Shown: one piece after another, positions 1 through 7,154 of the stretch
Position numbering within the stretch: position 1 is the stretch's first letter
How the letters are laid out: each line of letters begins with the position of its first letter
From: CADCTB01 sp036269435
GTDB lineage: Bacteria > Actinomycetota > Acidimicrobiia > Acidimicrobiales > AC-14
Length of the DNA stretch: 25,399 bases
Direction: 5' to 3'
Assembly: GCA_036269435.1 (NCBI GenBank)
Contig: DATASA010000043.1
Location: 1-25,399 of the forward strand
The notes under the pieces: model-generated
What the model was told of the DNA's origin: nothing
Database searches by the model: none
Seen by the model: the letters and a program-made list of their open reading frames with translations, nothing else
Position numbers and translations under genes: made by a program

Positions 1-371
1 GTGGTCAGGCCCACGCTGGCCAGCTCCCGCATGACCGCGGGCACGTCGGTGAGCTGGACGAAGTGCATCTGCACGTTCTGGCGGGTGGTGATGTGGCCCC
101 AGCCCCGGGAGTACGTCTCGACCAGGTAGGCGAGCTTCTCCAGCTGCTCGGGGCGCAGCGACCCGTAGGGAATCTTGACCCGGACCATCTGGTTGGTCCC
201 GCCCTGGCGCTGGCCGTAGATGCCGTTGTTCAGGCGGAAGACGCGAAAGGCGTCCTCGTCCATGTCGCCCGCCAGGTGCTTGGCGAGCAGGCGCTCGAAC
301 TTCTCGATGTCGGCGAGGGCGGCGGGGCTGATGGCGCCCGGCCCGACCTCGACGTCGATTGTCTGGCTCAT
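1..371 (-). CDS. Ferredoxin-type sulfite/nitrite reductase, N-terminal part (3' end beyond window)
   Basis: This is the first 123 codons of a siroheme/Fe-S reductase of the NirA/Sir family, which reduces sulfite to sulfide (or nitrite to ammonia) with six electrons, usually from ferredoxin. Visible hallmarks are the ferredoxin-like N-terminal half-domain with NNGIYGQRQGGTNQMVRVKIP (about residues 48-67) and the WGHITTRQNVQMHF motif (91-104), whose Arg contributes to the siroheme/anion pocket in the family. The siroheme/4Fe-4S cysteine motifs lie outside the window. The start is ATG at 371, preceded by AGGGAGG. Sequence alone does not separate sulfite from nitrite reductase here; the neighbouring sulfate importer, APS kinase and APS reductase favour sulfite. 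It lies downstream of the HemD-domain gene on the same strand with a 41-bp gap. Confidence 0.88.
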   Translation of the reverse strand, partial: MSQTIDVEVGPGAISPAALADIEKFERLLAKHLAGDMDEDAFRVFRLNNGIYGQRQGGTNQMVRVKIPYGSLRPEQLEKLAYLVETYSRGWGHITTRQNVQMHFVQLTDVPAVMRELASVGLT

Positions 372-393
372 GATGGCCTCCCTGCTGGTCAGG

Positions 394-399
394 ATACTA
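394..399 (-). promoter_or_regulatory. Candidate -10 (TAGTAT) for the sulfite/nitrite reductase gene
   Basis: The minus strand reads TAGTAT in the short gap between the HemD-domain gene and the reductase, an AT-rich island in GC-rich DNA. Transcription starting about 7 bases downstream would give a roughly 16-nt leader carrying the AGGGAGG ribosome site. No convincing -35 was found. It would give the reductase a promoter additional to the cys operon. Confidence 0.35.
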
Positions 400-412
400 A
401 AACCCGACCCGT

Positions 413-1273
413 TCAGTCACGATTCAGGCGCTCGGTGAGCTGGCGGATCAGCGCGGGCAGTCGGGGTGGGTCCGGCCACAGCGGCTGGCGGACCCCTTCG
501 TCGGTGGCCGCCGACGCACAGACGGGCCCGACGCAAGCCGTCACCACCGGTCCGTTCAACGCGTCCCGCAGCTTGTCTTCGAGACCCAGCCTACCGGCGA
601 TCCGGAAGAGGTTGTGCACCGCGGGCTGGGCGGTGAAGGTGATGGCCTGGACCTCGCCGGCCACCGCGGCCCGGACGAGCGCCTCGGCCGGGCCCGGGTC
701 GAACGGAAGGGCCCACTGGTACACCGGCAGCTCGACCAGCTCGCCGGCCATGGCCCGCAGCGCCTCCGTCGACGGGTTGTGGCCGGGGTCGAAGAGCTGG
801 AGGGCGACCCGCGACGCGCCGATGTCGTCGGTCGTGGCCAGCCGGTCGATGATCTCCTGCATGGTCTCCTGCGGCGCCCGCCACCACACGTCGAGCCCGG
901 CGGCCCGGGTGGCCGAATGGGCCTTGGCGCCGCGGGCCACCACGCGGGCGCGCGCCAGGGAGGCGAGGAGGGCGCCGTCGAGCTGCCAGCGGGCCGCGGC
1001 CTCCATCCACCGACGCATCCCCATGCCCGTGGTGACGACCAGGTAGTCCGGGGCCTGGTCGGCGAGGGCGGCCGTCGTCTCCCGGAGGCCGGCCTCGGCG
1101 GACAGGTCGATCGTGCGCAGCGTGGCCCCGTGGACGACCTGCACCTCCCGGTCACGCAGGAGGCGGGCCTGCTCCTCCCACCGACGGTCGGCGGTGATGC
1201 CGACGGTGACGGGTCGGATCAGACCGCCTCGCCGACTCCGGCCGACGCCGCTTCGCGCGCCGGCCGCAGCCAC
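413..1273 (-). CDS. HemD-domain (uroporphyrinogen-III synthase-like) protein
   Basis: The 286-aa product resembles the uroporphyrinogen-III synthase (HemD) fold of two Rossmann-like lobes: PVTVGITADRRWEEQARLL (from residue 21), YLVVTTGMGMRRWMEAA, VALQLFDPGHNPSTEAL, AITFTAQPAVHNLFR and VVTACVGPVCASAA. It would cyclise hydroxymethylbilane to uroporphyrinogen III, the precursor of siroheme needed by the adjacent reductase. The ORF opens at a GTG inside the 3' end of cysA (55-base overlap); no ATG, GTG or TTG lies between it and residue 42, so either this GTG or a CTG at the cysA stop is used. Many actinobacterial relatives near nitrite/sulfite reductases carry a C-terminal winged-helix DNA-binding domain; this one stops after the HemD region. 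Whether it is the cell's main HemD or a pathway-specific copy cannot be told from the window. Confidence 0.8.
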   Translation of the reverse strand: MAAAGARSGVGRSRRGGLIRPVTVGITADRRWEEQARLLRDREVQVVHGATLRTIDLSAEAGLRETTAALADQAPDYLVVTTGMGMRRWMEAAARWQLDGALLASLARARVVARGAKAHSATRAAGLDVWWRAPQETMQEIIDRLATTDDIGASRVALQLFDPGHNPSTEALRAMAGELVELPVYQWALPFDPGPAEALVRAAVAGEVQAITFTAQPAVHNLFRIAGRLGLEDKLRDALNGPVVTACVGPVCASAATDEGVRQPLWPDPPRLPALIRQLTERLNRD

Positions 1274-2187
1274 ACGTCGTCGCCCGGAGCGAGCCGGAGG
1301 TGCTCGGCCTGGGCCCGGGTGAGCTGGACCCAGACCTCGCGGCCCTCGGCCAGCGCGTCGACCCGGACCTCGAAGCCCAGCCGGACCACCCGGACGACGG
1401 TGGCGGCCACGCAGCCGGCTTCCGGAAAGGTCAGGACCTCCAGGTCGTGCGGGCGCACCGCCCGGTCGCCCAGGCGGGTCACCGGGCCGAGGAAGCTCAT
1501 CACGAAGTCGTTGGCCGGGCGGTCGTACAGCTCGTCGGGGGTACCGACCTGCTCGATGCGACCGCCGTTGATGACCACGATCTCGTCGGCCACGTCCATG
1601 GCCTCCTCCTGGTCGTGGGTCACGAAGACGGTCGTGACGTGGACCTCGTCGTGCAGGCGGCGCAGCCAGTCGCGCAGCTCGCGGCGGACCTGGGCGTCCA
1701 GGGCGCCGAAGGGCTCGTCCAGGAGCATGACCGCGGGCTCGACCGCCAGGGCCCGGGCCAGGGCCATGCGCTGGCGCTGGCCGCCGGAGAGCTGGGCCGG
1801 GAGCCGGTCGGCGAACTGCTCCAGGTGGACGAGCTGGAGCAGTTCGTCCACCCGCGTGCGGATCTCGGCCTTGGGCCGCTTGCGGATCTCGAGCCCGAAG
1901 GCGATGTTGCGGCGCACGCTCAGGTGCTTGAAGGCGGCATAGTGCTGGAACACGAAGCCGACGTTGCGGGACTGGGGGGGCAGCGACGTCGAGTCCTCGC
2001 CGGCGATCTCGACCATCCCGCCGTCAGGCTGCTCGAGGCCGGCGATGATCCGCAGCAGCGTCGACTTGCCGCCGCCGCTCGGCCCGAGCAGCGCGGTCAG
2101 CGATCCCGTCGGGATGTCGACCGAGACGTCGGTCAGGGCCGCGAAGGTGCCGAACGACTTGGTGATGTTGCGCACGCGAATGGCCAT
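1219..2187 (-). CDS. cysA: Sulfate/thiosulfate ABC transporter ATP-binding protein
   Basis: The 322-aa ATPase powers sulfate import together with the two permeases encoded just upstream. Visible motifs: Walker A GPSGGGKST (35-43), Q-loop Gln81, signature LSGGQRQR (133-140), Walker B VMLLDEP (153-159) and the switch histidine in FVTHD. After the nucleotide-binding domain the sequence FVMSFLGPVTRLGDRAVRPHDLEVL, typical of CysA, leads into a TOBE-like C-terminal domain. The ATG directly follows the stop codon of cysW (zero-base gap) and the 3' end overlaps the HemD-domain gene by 55 bases, so the operon is tightly coupled. Gene order importer-siroheme enzyme-reductase supports a role in assimilatory sulfate reduction rather than molybdate or other anion uptake. 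Confidence 0.93.
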   Translation of the reverse strand: MAIRVRNITKSFGTFAALTDVSVDIPTGSLTALLGPSGGGKSTLLRIIAGLEQPDGGMVEIAGEDSTSLPPQSRNVGFVFQHYAAFKHLSVRRNIAFGLEIRKRPKAEIRTRVDELLQLVHLEQFADRLPAQLSGGQRQRMALARALAVEPAVMLLDEPFGALDAQVRRELRDWLRRLHDEVHVTTVFVTHDQEEAMDVADEIVVINGGRIEQVGTPDELYDRPANDFVMSFLGPVTRLGDRAVRPHDLEVLTFPEAGCVAATVVRVVRLGFEVRVDALAEGREVWVQLTRAQAEHLRLAPGDDVWLRPAREAASAGVGEAV

Positions 2188-3024
2188 CTAGATCTCGCTC
2201 TCCTTGGGTCGGAGCAGGTTGATGACGACGAGGGTGACGACCGCGATGGCGGCCAATGCGAAGGAGGCCGCGTAGGCGCCCGACTGGTCGAAGTTCTGGA
2301 AGCGCTGCTCCACGAGCAGGGTGACGGTCTGGGTCTTGCCGACGAGCCGGCCAGACACGACGGCGACGGCGCCGTACTCGCCGAGGGCACGGGCCAGGGT
2401 GAGGACGACGCCGTAGGCCAGGGCCCAGCGGATGGCCGGCAGCGTGATGCGCCGGAAGGTCTGGATGCGGCCGGCGCCCAGCGTCCAGGCCGCCTGCTCC
2501 TGGTCGGTGCCGATCTCGGTCAGCACCGGCACGACCTCGCGCACGACCAGGGGCAGGGAGATGAAGACCGTCGCCATGACCATGCCCGGGAGGGCGAAGA
2601 TCATCTGGACGCCGTGGTCGGCCAGCCAGCCGCCGACCGGCTCGAACCGCCCGTAGATCAGGATGAGGGCGAGCCCCACGACCACCGGCGACACGGCCAG
2701 CGGCAGGTCGATCAGGGCGTTGAGCGCCCGCTTGCCCGGGAACTCGTGGCGGACGAGCAGCAAGGCGGTGCCGACCCCGAACACGGTGTTGGCCACGACC
2801 GTGCACAGAGCGACGATGCCCGTGACCTTGAAGGCATGGATGGTCGAGGGCGAGGTCAGGGAGTGCCAGACCGGGGCGACGCCGCCGGCGAAGGTCCGCC
2901 ACGCGACCAGCCAGACGGGCAGGACCAGGAGCAGGGCCAGGTACCCGAGCGCGACGACGCGCAGCGCCAGCCGGGACGACCGGCCCGTCCGGGTGGCCGT
3001 GCGGGAGGCGGCGAACCTAGGCAC
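2188..3024 (-). CDS. cysW: Sulfate ABC transporter permease CysW
   Basis: A 278-aa integral membrane protein with about six hydrophobic helices, forming half of the sulfate channel with CysT. The binding-protein-dependent transport EAA loop reads EQAAWTLGAGRIQTFRRITLP, followed by LARALGEYGAVAVVSG, the CysW-type version of that region. The chosen start is a GTG at 3024 that overlaps the end of cysT by 8 bases; the N-terminus is basic and leads straight into the first helix (LALRVVALGYLALLLVLPV). The stop codon abuts the ATG of cysA. Cytoplasmic coupling to CysA and periplasm-side delivery by the lipoprotein CysP are inferred from the family. Confidence 0.92.
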   Translation of the reverse strand: MPRFAASRTATRTGRSSRLALRVVALGYLALLLVLPVWLVAWRTFAGGVAPVWHSLTSPSTIHAFKVTGIVALCTVVANTVFGVGTALLLVRHEFPGKRALNALIDLPLAVSPVVVGLALILIYGRFEPVGGWLADHGVQMIFALPGMVMATVFISLPLVVREVVPVLTEIGTDQEQAAWTLGAGRIQTFRRITLPAIRWALAYGVVLTLARALGEYGAVAVVSGRLVGKTQTVTLLVEQRFQNFDQSGAYAASFALAAIAVVTLVVINLLRPKESEI

Positions 3025-3868
3025 GCTTGGCCGCCCAGCGCTGGAGGACGTCGAGGGAGAGCAGGACGGCGAGCGACACCACCAGTAGGACGGTGGAGAC
3101 GGCGGCGGCGCCCGTGGTGTTGTCGGCCTCGATCTGGTTGAAGATGTGGACCGAGGCGACCTGGGTCTTGAACGGCAGGTTGCCCGAGATCAGCACGGTC
3201 GAGCCGAACTCGCTGATGGCCCGGGCGAAGGCCAGGGCGGTGCCGGCGGCCATGGCCGGCAGCAGGTTGGGCAGGACCACCCGGCGGAAGGTCGTCAGCT
3301 TTCCGGCACCGAGCGAGGCGGCCGCCTCCTCCATCTCCTGGTCCAGCTCCAGCAGGACGGGCTGGACGGTGCGGACCACAAAGGGGAGGGTCACGAAGAG
3401 CAGGGCCAGGACGACACCGGCTCGGGCGTAGGCCAGGTGGACGCCGAGAGGGCTGCTCGGGCCGTAGAGGGCCAGCAGGACCAGCCCGGCGACGATGGTG
3501 GGAAGGGCGAAGGGCAGGTCGATCAGGACGTCGACGATCCGCTTGCCGTGGAAGTCGTCCCGGACGAGGACCCAGGCGATCAGGGTGCCGAACACCAGGT
3601 TCAGCAGGGCGACGATCAGCCCCGACACGACGGTCAGCCTGAGCGCCGCCGCGGCCTCGGGCGCGGTGACGGCCTTCCAGAACCCGCCGGCCCCTCCGTG
3701 CCCGGCCCGCCAGGCCACCGCGGCGAGCGGGATCAGCACGACCAGGCTGAGGTACGTGGTGGCCAGGCCCACACCGAGCCCGACGCCCCGCCGCCGGCGG
3801 ACGGGGGCGGGGCGCCGGTCCGTCGTGGCCGCGTCCGGTGGGTCGAGCAGGGCGTTACTTGCTGCCAA
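3017..3868 (-). CDS. cysT: Sulfate ABC transporter permease CysT (CysU)
   Basis: A 283-aa permease with six predicted membrane segments, the partner of CysW. Its EAA loop is EEAAASLGAGKLTTFRRVVLP and is followed by FARAISEFGSTVLISG, matching CysT-type permeases. The extended N-terminus (first about 30 residues) is polar and Arg-rich before the first helix at about 34-56. The ORF starts with TTG at 3868, within the last codons of cysP (14-base overlap); a GGGGTGAG stretch just upstream can serve as ribosome site. No better ATG/GTG precedes the first membrane helix. It is transcribed between cysP and cysW, the usual order. Confidence 0.9.
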   Translation of the reverse strand: MAASNALLDPPDAATTDRRPAPVRRRRGVGLGVGLATTYLSLVVLIPLAAVAWRAGHGGAGGFWKAVTAPEAAAALRLTVVSGLIVALLNLVFGTLIAWVLVRDDFHGKRIVDVLIDLPFALPTIVAGLVLLALYGPSSPLGVHLAYARAGVVLALLFVTLPFVVRTVQPVLLELDQEMEEAAASLGAGKLTTFRRVVLPNLLPAMAAGTALAFARAISEFGSTVLISGNLPFKTQVASVHIFNQIEADNTTGAAAVSTVLLVVSLAVLLSLDVLQRWAAKRA

Positions 3869-4937
3869 CGCTCACCCCGATCCCGCGTTCGACGTCGGCC
3901 ATGATCCCGGTCGACGGGTCGAAGAACCGCTTCGTCACGTCGGTCCAGCCACCCAGATCGGCGATGGTGAACTCGTTCTTCGGGGTCGGGAACTTCATCG
4001 ACCCGACGTTGGTGCCGGGCACGATGGGGCGGTAGCCGTTCTTGGCGAAGATCTGCTGGGCGGCCGGCGAGTGGAGGTACGCCAGGAACGCGGCGGCCTG
4101 CTGCGGGAACCTCGTCGTCTTGGTGACGGCCACCGGGTTCTCGATGAGGATGGTCGAGTCGGGGACGATGTAGTCGATCGGCTGGGACTTCAGCTGGGCG
4201 AAGATGGCCTCGTTCTCGTAGGCGATCATCACGTCGCCCTTGCCCGACGTGAAGGTCTGCAGGGCCTGGCGGGCGCTGCCGTCCTGGACGGCGACGTTCT
4301 TGAACAGCTCGGTCAGGTAGGCGTTCCCGGCGTCGGCCGCGCCGCCGGACCGGGTGGCCTGGCCGTACGCGGCCATGACGTTCCAGCGGGCCCCGCCCGA
4401 CGTGAACGGGTTGGGGGTGATCACCTGCACGCCGGGCTTGGTGAGGTCGGCCCAACCCGTGATCTTCTTGGGATTGCCCTTGCGGGTGACCAGGGCGACC
4501 ACCGAGTCGGTGATCATGCCCTTGTACGGGTCGTTGGCCCAGTCGTCGGCCACGATCCCGTCCTTCACCAGGCGGGTCATGTCCGGCTCGAGCGAGAAGG
4601 CGACGATGTCGGCGCCCAGGCCCGACTCGACGGCCCGGCTCTGGTCGCCCGAGGCGCCGTAGGACTTGGTGAAGGTGATGTTGCGACCCTCCGGCGTCTT
4701 CGAGAAGGCGGCGGTGATCTGGTCGTAGGCGTCCTGGGGCGTGGAGTAGGCGACCAGCGACAGCTGGGCTGCGGGCAGGGCGGCGGCTGCTGTTCCGTCG
4801 GCGTTCGTGCCGGCGGACGTGCCACCCTTGGCGCTCGAACCGCTGCCTCCGCACGCGGTCAGGGCGAGACCGAGAAGACAGGCGACGCCGGCGGCCCGGA
4901 TGCTGCGGCGGCGATTGTCGACTGAATCGATCAACAT
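3855..4937 (-). CDS. Sulfate-binding lipoprotein of the sulfate importer
   Basis: The product binds extracytoplasmic sulfate and delivers it to CysT/CysW; the symbol cysP or sbp would fit. From the ATG at 4937 it has 360 residues. The N-terminus is a lipoprotein signal peptide: basic NRRRSIR, hydrophobic core, lipobox LTAC with Cys29 as the lipidated residue. The mature part has the family motifs LSLVAYSTPQDAYDQI, SYGASGDQSRAVESGLGADIVAFSLE and a C-terminal region around KNGYRPIVPGT. An in-frame TTG at 4976 would add 13 residues that do not look like part of a signal peptide. A TACCGT hexamer ends seven bases before the ATG and no Shine-Dalgarno is evident, so the mRNA may be leaderless. First gene of the minus-strand cys operon. 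Confidence 0.92.
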   Translation of the reverse strand: MLIDSVDNRRRSIRAAGVACLLGLALTACGGSGSSAKGGTSAGTNADGTAAAALPAAQLSLVAYSTPQDAYDQITAAFSKTPEGRNITFTKSYGASGDQSRAVESGLGADIVAFSLEPDMTRLVKDGIVADDWANDPYKGMITDSVVALVTRKGNPKKITGWADLTKPGVQVITPNPFTSGGARWNVMAAYGQATRSGGAADAGNAYLTELFKNVAVQDGSARQALQTFTSGKGDVMIAYENEAIFAQLKSQPIDYIVPDSTILIENPVAVTKTTRFPQQAAAFLAYLHSPAAQQIFAKNGYRPIVPGTNVGSMKFPTPKNEFTIADLGGWTDVTKRFFDPSTGIMADVERGIGVSVGSK

Positions 4938-4944
4938 TGAAGGC

Positions 4945-4950
4945 ACGGTA
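4945..4950 (-). promoter_or_regulatory. Candidate -10 (TACCGT) for the sulfate importer operon
   Basis: The minus strand reads TACCGT, then six bases and one A before the ATG at 4937. This is the spacing expected when transcription begins at or next to the start codon (leaderless). No good -35 and no Shine-Dalgarno were seen. The whole region shared with the divergent cysC gene is 68 bp. Confidence 0.45.
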
Positions 4951-4992
4951 GCAGGATTCACCGGAAAGCAGATCAAGTTTGTCAGGAATTGG

Positions 4993-4998
4993 TAGCGT
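4993..4998 (+). promoter_or_regulatory. Candidate -10 (TAGCGT) for cysC
   Basis: TAGCGT ends seven bases before the GTG start of cysC at 5006, so transcription would start at about the first base of the codon. There is no Shine-Dalgarno in front of that GTG. Together with the mirror-image element for cysP this suggests a compact, divergent, leaderless promoter pair. Confidence 0.4.
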
Positions 4999-5005
4999 GC
5001 GTGCT

Positions 5006-5530
5006 GTGGCCGACCTGTCCTCCGGGCTGACCGTCTGGCTGACCGGCCTGCCCTCGGCCGGCAAGACCACCCTGGCCCGCGGTCTGGAGAAGCGCCTGCT
5101 GGCCGACGGGCGCCGGGTCGAGGTCCTGGACGGTGACGTGGTGCGGACCCACCTGACCAAGGGCCTCGGCTTCTCCCGGGCCGACCGGGAGGAGAACGTC
5201 CGCCGCATCGGGTTCGTCGCCCACCTGCTGGCCCGCAACGGCGTGGTGGTGGTGGCGTCGGTCATCTCGCCGTACCGGGCCGTGCGCGACGAGCTGCGGG
5301 AGATGCACGCCGGGCGCTTCTTCGAGGTGCACGTGGCCACGCCGGTCGAGGTCTGTGCCGCACGCGACGTCAAGGGCCTGTACGCCAGGCAGCGGGCCGG
5401 CGAGCTGACCGGGCTGACCGGCGTCGACGACCCCTACGAGGCCCCCCTGCACCCCGAGGCGGTCGTCCACACAGAGACCCAGACCCTGGAAGAATCGGTG
5501 GAGACGCTATGGCTGGCCCTGCACTCCTGA
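5006..5530 (+). CDS. cysC: Adenylylsulfate (APS) kinase
   Basis: The enzyme phosphorylates APS at the 3' hydroxyl to give PAPS. The 174-aa protein has the P-loop GLPSAGKT (14-21), the LDGDVVRTHL segment (41-50), GFSRADREENVRRIG (55-69) and the VISPYRAVRDELR region (87-99) characteristic of APS kinases, followed by DVKGLYARQRAGELTGLTGVDDPYE in the C-terminal half. The start chosen is GTG at 5006; an in-frame TTG at 4979 is possible but would place the -10 inside the gene. The 3' end overlaps cysH by 22 bases. No ATP sulfurylase (CysD/CysN or Sat) is fused or adjacent in the window, so APS must be supplied from elsewhere. Confidence 0.93.
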   Translation: MADLSSGLTVWLTGLPSAGKTTLARGLEKRLLADGRRVEVLDGDVVRTHLTKGLGFSRADREENVRRIGFVAHLLARNGVVVVASVISPYRAVRDELREMHAGRFFEVHVATPVEVCAARDVKGLYARQRAGELTGLTGVDDPYEAPLHPEAVVHTETQTLEESVETLWLALHS

Positions 5531-6162
5531 ACGACGAGCTGGCCGAGCTGAGCCGATCGTTCGAGTCGGCCCCGGCGTCGCGGATCGTGCGCTGGGCGGC
5601 CGAGCGGTTCTCGCCCCACCTGTCGCTGATGGCCTCGATGACCGACGCGGTCCTCATCGACCTCGCCGTCAAGGTCGACCCCTCCATCGAGGTGGTCTTC
5701 ATCGACACCGGCCACCACTTCCCCGAAACACTGGAGACGGTGGACCTGGTCCGCCGGCGCTACGGGCTCAACCTGCGGATGGTCACCGTCGGGCCGTCGC
5801 CGGCCCCGCTGGTGGACGGGTGCTGCTCGGCCACCAAGGTGGCCCAGCTCGACCGGGCCCTGGTGGGGCGCGACGCCTGGCTCAGTGGCCTGCGCCGCTG
5901 CGAGGCGTCGACCCGCGCCGACGCGCCGATCGTCGGGCTCGACCGCCGTGGCCTGGTCAAGGTCAACCCGCTGGCCACCTGGACCGACGACGACGTCGCC
6001 GGCTACATCGCCGACCACGACGTCCCGGTCAACCCGCTGGTCTTGCAGGGCTACCCCTCGGTCGGCTGCCAACCGTGCACCGTCCGGGTGGCCGAAGGAG
6101 CCGACCCCCGCTCCGGTCGCTGGGCCGGCTCGGCCCGAACGGAGTGCGGCATCCACAGCTGA
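5509..6162 (+). CDS. cysH: Assimilatory APS reductase, iron-sulfur type
   Basis: The 217-aa enzyme reduces (phospho)adenylylsulfate to sulfite using thioredoxin-type reductants. It has the PP-loop fold (FIDTGHHFPETLETVDLV, 65-81) and the catalytic C-terminal ECGIHS with Cys213. The paired cysteines Cys105-Cys106 (GCCSATK) and Cys187-x-x-Cys190 (GCQPC) are the ligands of the 4Fe-4S cluster that marks APS reductases and dual-specificity enzymes, in contrast to cluster-free PAPS reductases. ATG start with GGTGGAG upstream; the gene begins inside cysC, implying coupled translation. The resulting sulfite would go to the reductase at the left end of the window. Confidence 0.93.
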   Translation: MAGPALLNDELAELSRSFESAPASRIVRWAAERFSPHLSLMASMTDAVLIDLAVKVDPSIEVVFIDTGHHFPETLETVDLVRRRYGLNLRMVTVGPSPAPLVDGCCSATKVAQLDRALVGRDAWLSGLRRCEASTRADAPIVGLDRRGLVKVNPLATWTDDDVAGYIADHDVPVNPLVLQGYPSVGCQPCTVRVAEGADPRSGRWAGSARTECGIHS

Positions 6163-6194
6163 GCCCTCAAGGTCGGGGCCGGCCCGGTCGATGT

Positions 6195-6225
6195 TCCCCT
6201 TTGGCAGCGTCTCACAGACGGGGGA
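6195..6225 (+). promoter_or_regulatory. Possible leader hairpin over the Shine-Dalgarno of the TPR-like gene
   Basis: CGTCT (6208-6212) can pair with AGACG (6216-6220), and the flanking TCCCC (6195-6199) with GGGGA (6221-6225), leaving an 8-base bulge. The 3' arm contains most of the GGGGGAG ribosome site of the gene starting at 6234. It could equally act as a weak terminator after cysH. Small stem, so the assignment is tentative. Confidence 0.25.
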
Positions 6226-6233
6226 GCCGGCCC

Positions 6234-7070
6234 ATGATCGACCTGGACCAGATGGACGAGCAGCTCGCATCGGCCCTGATCGAGCCTCCGCGCCCACCGC
6301 GACGGACGGCGGACGCGCCACCGCACGTGCCGCCGGCGCCGCCAGCGGACGGCGATCTCTGCGAAATGCTGGAGCTCGGCCTGCTCGACCAGGTCGACGC
6401 CCGCATCGACTCGACGCCCGATCGCGGCGACCGCGTGACCTGGGCGACCATGCGAGCCCTGCTCGACGGCCGCGAGGACGCGGCCCGATCCGGCCTCGCC
6501 GAGCTGCTCGCGCTGGCCCGAGCGACGGACGACGCCCCACTGTCGTCGCGGTACTGGTCCCAGCGGTTCTGGTGCGCCTACGAGTGGGGGAGCGATGCCG
6601 AGCGCTACGACGTCCTCGACCACTGCCGGGAGCGGGCCTACCGGTTCGACGACCTCGGGTGGTGGGGCAACCTCACGCTGCTGCTGGCCACCCTGGGCAA
6701 GGCCGACGAGGCATCCCGCGCCTTCGACGCGACGTGGCAGCTGCTCGCCGGGGCGCCGAAGGACCGCGTCTGGCTGGACGTGGTCACGAACCTGATCGAG
6801 GGTGCGGCGGTCCTGGGCGACGTGGCCCGAACCGCGCTCGTCCACTCGACACTCGTCTGGCCCGAGGGCCGGCTGGTCGTCGTCGGCCCCGCACTCGTCT
6901 GCAAGGGGTCGATCGACCGGTACCGCGGCCTCGGATTCGCGGCCGCCGGCATGCGGGCGGAGGCCGGCCATTGTTTTTCCGCGGCGGCGGCGGCGCACCG
7001 CGCTCAGGGAGCCCGGCCGCTCCTGGCCCGCACACTTCACCAGGCCGAGAGCGTCCAGGCCGCGGCCTGA
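6234..7070 (+). CDS. Hypothetical protein with TPR-like alpha-helical repeats
   Basis: A 278-aa soluble protein without a recognisable enzymatic domain. After a Pro-rich, probably disordered segment (about residues 17-40) it becomes helical and Ala/Leu/Arg-rich, with segments such as AARSGLAELLALARATDDAP, GWWGNLTLLLATLGKADEASRAF and HRAQGARPLLARTLHQAE. The last is much like the helices in TPR regions that follow the ATPase domain of actinobacterial LuxR/adenylate-cyclase-type regulators. Here that region stands alone, with no ATPase, cyclase or DNA-binding domain attached. The ATG at 6234 has GGGGGAG seven bases upstream; the open frame extends further back, over cysH, but that part is antisense-type low-quality sequence. 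Function unknown; a protein-interaction scaffold is the most that can be inferred. Confidence 0.7.
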   Translation: MIDLDQMDEQLASALIEPPRPPRRTADAPPHVPPAPPADGDLCEMLELGLLDQVDARIDSTPDRGDRVTWATMRALLDGREDAARSGLAELLALARATDDAPLSSRYWSQRFWCAYEWGSDAERYDVLDHCRERAYRFDDLGWWGNLTLLLATLGKADEASRAFDATWQLLAGAPKDRVWLDVVTNLIEGAAVLGDVARTALVHSTLVWPEGRLVVVGPALVCKGSIDRYRGLGFAAAGMRAEAGHCFSAAAAAHRAQGARPLLARTLHQAESVQAAA

Positions 7071-7100
7071 GGGCTGCGCCAGGGCGCGATGGCGGCGAAC

Positions 7101-7128
7101 CCGGTCTCCGGCCTTGCGGAGAACCCGG
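7101..7128. terminator. Possible bidirectional terminator hairpin
   Basis: In the 84-bp gap between two convergent genes, TCTCCG (7105-7110) pairs perfectly with CGGAGA (7117-7122) around a 6-base loop; CCGG before it can extend the stem across single-base bulges. There is no U-tract. Position between convergent genes is the main support. Confidence 0.4.
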
Positions 7129-7154
7129 CGGCGGGCGGAATGTCGACCCGGCCG

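Noticed and set aside
1300..3141. 613-codon plus-strand open frame opposite cysA/cysW
   Set aside because: Antisense shadow of well-supported cys genes; composition (Gly/Asp/Gln/Arg-rich, no domains) is that of a complementary frame in high-GC DNA.
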